From positions 124,001 through 188,000 of the forward strand of contig NZ_QRDZ01000009.1 of NCBI RefSeq assembly GCF_003386235.1: a stretch of DNA of 64,000 bases. The letters are read 5' to 3'. The DNA comes from Cohnella phaseoli (GTDB taxonomy: Bacteria; Bacillota; Bacilli; Paenibacillales; Paenibacillaceae). The notes below the pieces were generated by a model. It was not told the origin of the DNA, made no database searches, and saw only the letters and a list, made by a program, of their open reading frames with translations. This document shows positions 62,546 through 64,000 of this stretch, in pieces. The translations under genes were made by a program, and so were the position numbers. Within the stretch, counting starts at the first letter, position 1. Each line of letters starts with the position of its first letter.

Positions 62546-63337
62546 TTACGTTCGAGCGTTGTCCGCGCCGATACCTTGCCACAGCATCCGGGAGATTTCT
62601 GCAGATACCTGTTCGAACGAAACCTGGTTGGGCGCGATCAGCCACATCAACACGACTCCGTTGATGAGCGAATGGAGCGCTATGGCCAAGCCCTGAGGAT
62701 TAGCGTTAACCGCAATCTTTCGGCTGCGCTGCATCTCCTCCAGCATAGCTGTAGTCCCTTGGAGCAGCGTGGTAAAAGCGTCGGCCAGCTTGTCGCGAAT
62801 GCGAGGCTCGCGAGCGCCTGAGACGAACTCGAAGAACAGGGCGGGGCGTTCCCCCTTATCCTCCTCGCATGCCTTAAATTCCGCCTCCAGTATCCGTCTG
62901 AACGACTCGATCGGATTCACTGAGCTCACTACTTCCTGGGCCTGCTTCGGAAGACCGGACAGCAGACGGTTCAAGCTGCTCTCGCACAGAGCGAGGAAGA
63001 GGTCGTTTTTGCTGGCGAAGTGCCAATAAACGGCTCCCTTAGTCATGCCCGCGTCGTGAGCGACAAGATCGAGAGAGGCCCCGTTGAATCCATGTCGGGC
63101 GAAAACTCGTCTGGCCGACTCCATAATTTTCGTTCGCGTGTCGGCCTTCAACGGTTCGTCTTCGTCATGATTCCGCGCCAAAAAAGCCTTTAACGCTTCT
63201 TTGCTGCCGAAAAATCTCTGAATCGTCGTCCAATGCAGCCCTGTCTCCCGGGCAAGATCCGCAAAGGTGATCTTGTCCTTCGGCAGTCGGCTGCTTAACC
63301 GATTCACGGCTTCCAAAATCCGTTCGGATGATCTCAA
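62546..63337 (-). CDS. TetR-family regulator with two HTH segments
   Basis: A repressor of about 263 residues, longer than the usual 190-210. The normal TetR HTH (about 68-115; TKIMESARRVFARHGFNGAS, then HDAGMTKGAVYWHFASKNDL) is preceded by a second HTH-like segment (about 3-55; ITFADLARETGLHWTTIQRF, FGSKEALKAFLARN). The C-terminal domain is TetR_C-like. A TTG at 63337 is preferred as start: AGAGGTG lies 8 nt upstream. The GTG at 63346 would overlap the ribosome site. It is regulated by its own operator (63372-63389). Confidence 0.85.
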   Translation of the reverse strand: MRSSERILEAVNRLSSRLPKDKITFADLARETGLHWTTIQRFFGSKEALKAFLARNHDEDEPLKADTRTKIMESARRVFARHGFNGASLDLVAHDAGMTKGAVYWHFASKNDLFLALCESSLNRLLSGLPKQAQEVVSSVNPIESFRRILEAEFKACEEDKGERPALFFEFVSGAREPRIRDKLADAFTTLLQGTTAMLEEMQRSRKIAVNANPQGLAIALHSLINGVVLMWLIAPNQVSFEQVSAEISRMLWQGIGADNART

Positions 63338-63371
63338 CTCGCGCACACCTCTGCATTATTTTATGCTTGGA

Positions 63372-63422
63372 ACATACTGGATAGTATGTGATAACTATAT
63401 TTCTAGCATGCAAAGATGTCAA
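63372..63422 (-). promoter_or_regulatory. tetR promoter with downstream operator
   Basis: On the minus strand: TTGACA (63422-63417), 17 bp, TATAGT (63399-63394), then the operator ACATACT-ATCC-AGTATGT (63389-63372). The position just after the -10 is typical of autorepression. Confidence 0.88.
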
Positions 63423-63553
63423 GAGACTCGCGCGGTTTGACTTCATAAATGTTACCATCGACGAACGGGCAACCTTTCTACGATCAGTGCGTCTATTAGC
63501 GTACAAAAGGACAAGAACGGCTGCTCACGGGAGGCGGCGGTGGAGGAATACGG

Positions 63554-63760
63554 ATGAAAAAAGCGCGTGCGATAGTCATGATAGGTTTAGTTGCTTTGGC
63601 GTTGGCGTTGGCAGGGTGTCAAGCGGCATCGCCCGAGCAGGGGGGCAGGGGGCGTCTCATCGGAGACGAGCCGATGGTTCAGAAGGCGGTCGTCGTCGGG
63701 CAAGCGGATAATAAGGATATGGGGACGGCCGAATGCTGGACATCTTTACGCGCTTTTTAG
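63554..63760 (+). CDS. small lipoprotein (68 aa)
   Basis: Not recognised beyond its export signal. KKARAIVMIGLVALALALAGC is a lipoprotein signal with the lipobox ALAGC (C22). The mature part is only about 47 residues (ASPEQGGRGRLIGDEPMV, then VVVGQADNKDMGT). GTGGAGGAA precedes the ATG. The stop comes early, and a frameshift in a longer protein is possible. Its last bases overlap the end of the opposite gene. Confidence 0.6.
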   Translation: MKKARAIVMIGLVALALALAGCQAASPEQGGRGRLIGDEPMVQKAVVVGQADNKDMGTAECWTSLRAF

Positions 63761-63996
63761 AGGCGAGGTGAGGAGGGGCTGGAACGCAGCGGGCATTCCA
63801 GATGCGGGCAGTCGTCGCTCTCGCGCCTCCTTCTCCCGTATCCGAATAGTTTCCGAAGCCAGACCGCGCCGTTACGGCGCGATCTGCCTTGTTCCCGCTC
63901 TGCTTCACGAGCCGAGCGCGCCAATTCGAGCTCGCAGATCAACTGCTCCATCTCCGCTTGACGAATATCGTTCAATTCTTTCAGATGGTTTAACAT
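63757..63996 (-). CDS. uncharacterised small protein (79 aa)
   Basis: Not recognised. The N-terminal 40 residues form a charged helix, probably coiled coil (NDIRQAEMEQLICELELARS), followed by a basic stretch (RSRRNGAVWLRKLFGYGRRR) and a Cys pair in DDCPHLECP. The start is the last ATG near the window edge; any upstream ribosome site lies outside. Tail-to-tail with the lipoprotein gene, overlapping by 4 bp. Confidence 0.5.
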   Translation of the reverse strand: MLNHLKELNDIRQAEMEQLICELELARSAREAEREQGRSRRNGAVWLRKLFGYGRRRRESDDCPHLECPLRSSPSSPRL

Positions 63997-64000
63997 ATGG

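Overview
The window looks like chromosome of a moderately GC-rich, endospore-forming Bacillota, most probably a member of the Paenibacillaceae (Paenibacillus, Cohnella or a relative). The grounds are: strong AGGAGG-type ribosome binding sites with many TTG/GTG starts, a complete spore-germination (gerB-gerA-gerC) operon behind a sigma-G-type promoter, stalk-domain (copper-amine-oxidase N-terminal-like) secreted proteins, a Bacillus-type pdhABCD operon, a fused rhaEW-type rhamnose enzyme and LexA/Fur sites of the Bacillus type. The genus assignment is inference; no rRNA or tRNA gene is present.

Layout. 1-9 kb: end of a TRIC/UPF0126 membrane protein, a YfkJ-type phosphatase, an esterase, the pdhABCD operon, a DUF2625 protein, a HEAT-like/zinc-ribbon orphan and an acyl-CoA thioesterase. 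9-14 kb: thyA-folA, an orphan glutamate synthase small subunit and a membrane-anchored glucosaminidase-like protein. 14-17.6 kb: HAD hydrolase, several very small genes, a 76-aa gene under two LexA boxes, an orphan ABC ATPase, a MOSC protein and a 51-bp tandem repeat. 17.8-25.9 kb: a two-polypeptide 2-oxoacid:ferredoxin oxidoreductase, several uncharacterised genes, a 654-aa TPR protein and a CobW-type metal chaperone. 26-30 kb: the germination operon. 30-33.7 kb: GNAT, a large secreted stalk/PKD protein, and a Fur-boxed beta-propeller-like gene.

33.7-47.4 kb is an efflux and signalling island. A two-component system (minus) is divergent from a MacAB-type ABC exporter (plus), and both promoters carry mirror-image arrays of 11-bp-spaced TTCAGC repeats. 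The exporter is followed by an ECF-like sigma factor, a second two-component system, and then an RND pump with its adaptor and a second paralogous sigma factor. No anti-sigma gene is visible.

47.5-64 kb: a membrane metallophosphoesterase, a 222-bp MITE-like inverted repeat, a stalk protein, glpX, a second 51-bp tandem repeat, a rhamnose operon (rhaEW, a sensory-rhodopsin-transducer-family protein, rhaA, rhaB, DeoR regulator) behind three repeated operator-like elements, the lutABC lactate operon with a FadR-type regulator and operator, and an alpha/beta hydrolase plus a TetR regulator with two HTH segments and matching operators.

Metabolically the window joins aerobic pyruvate oxidation (PDH), ferredoxin-linked oxoacid oxidation, lactate and rhamnose catabolism, and gluconeogenesis (GlpX). 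The strongest candidates for undescribed biology are the mirror-symmetric response-regulator promoter with the two sigma-factor/efflux pairs, the SOS-boxed 76-aa gene, the Fur-boxed propeller gene with a leader shared with the CobW gene, and the transducer-family protein inside the rhamnose operon.
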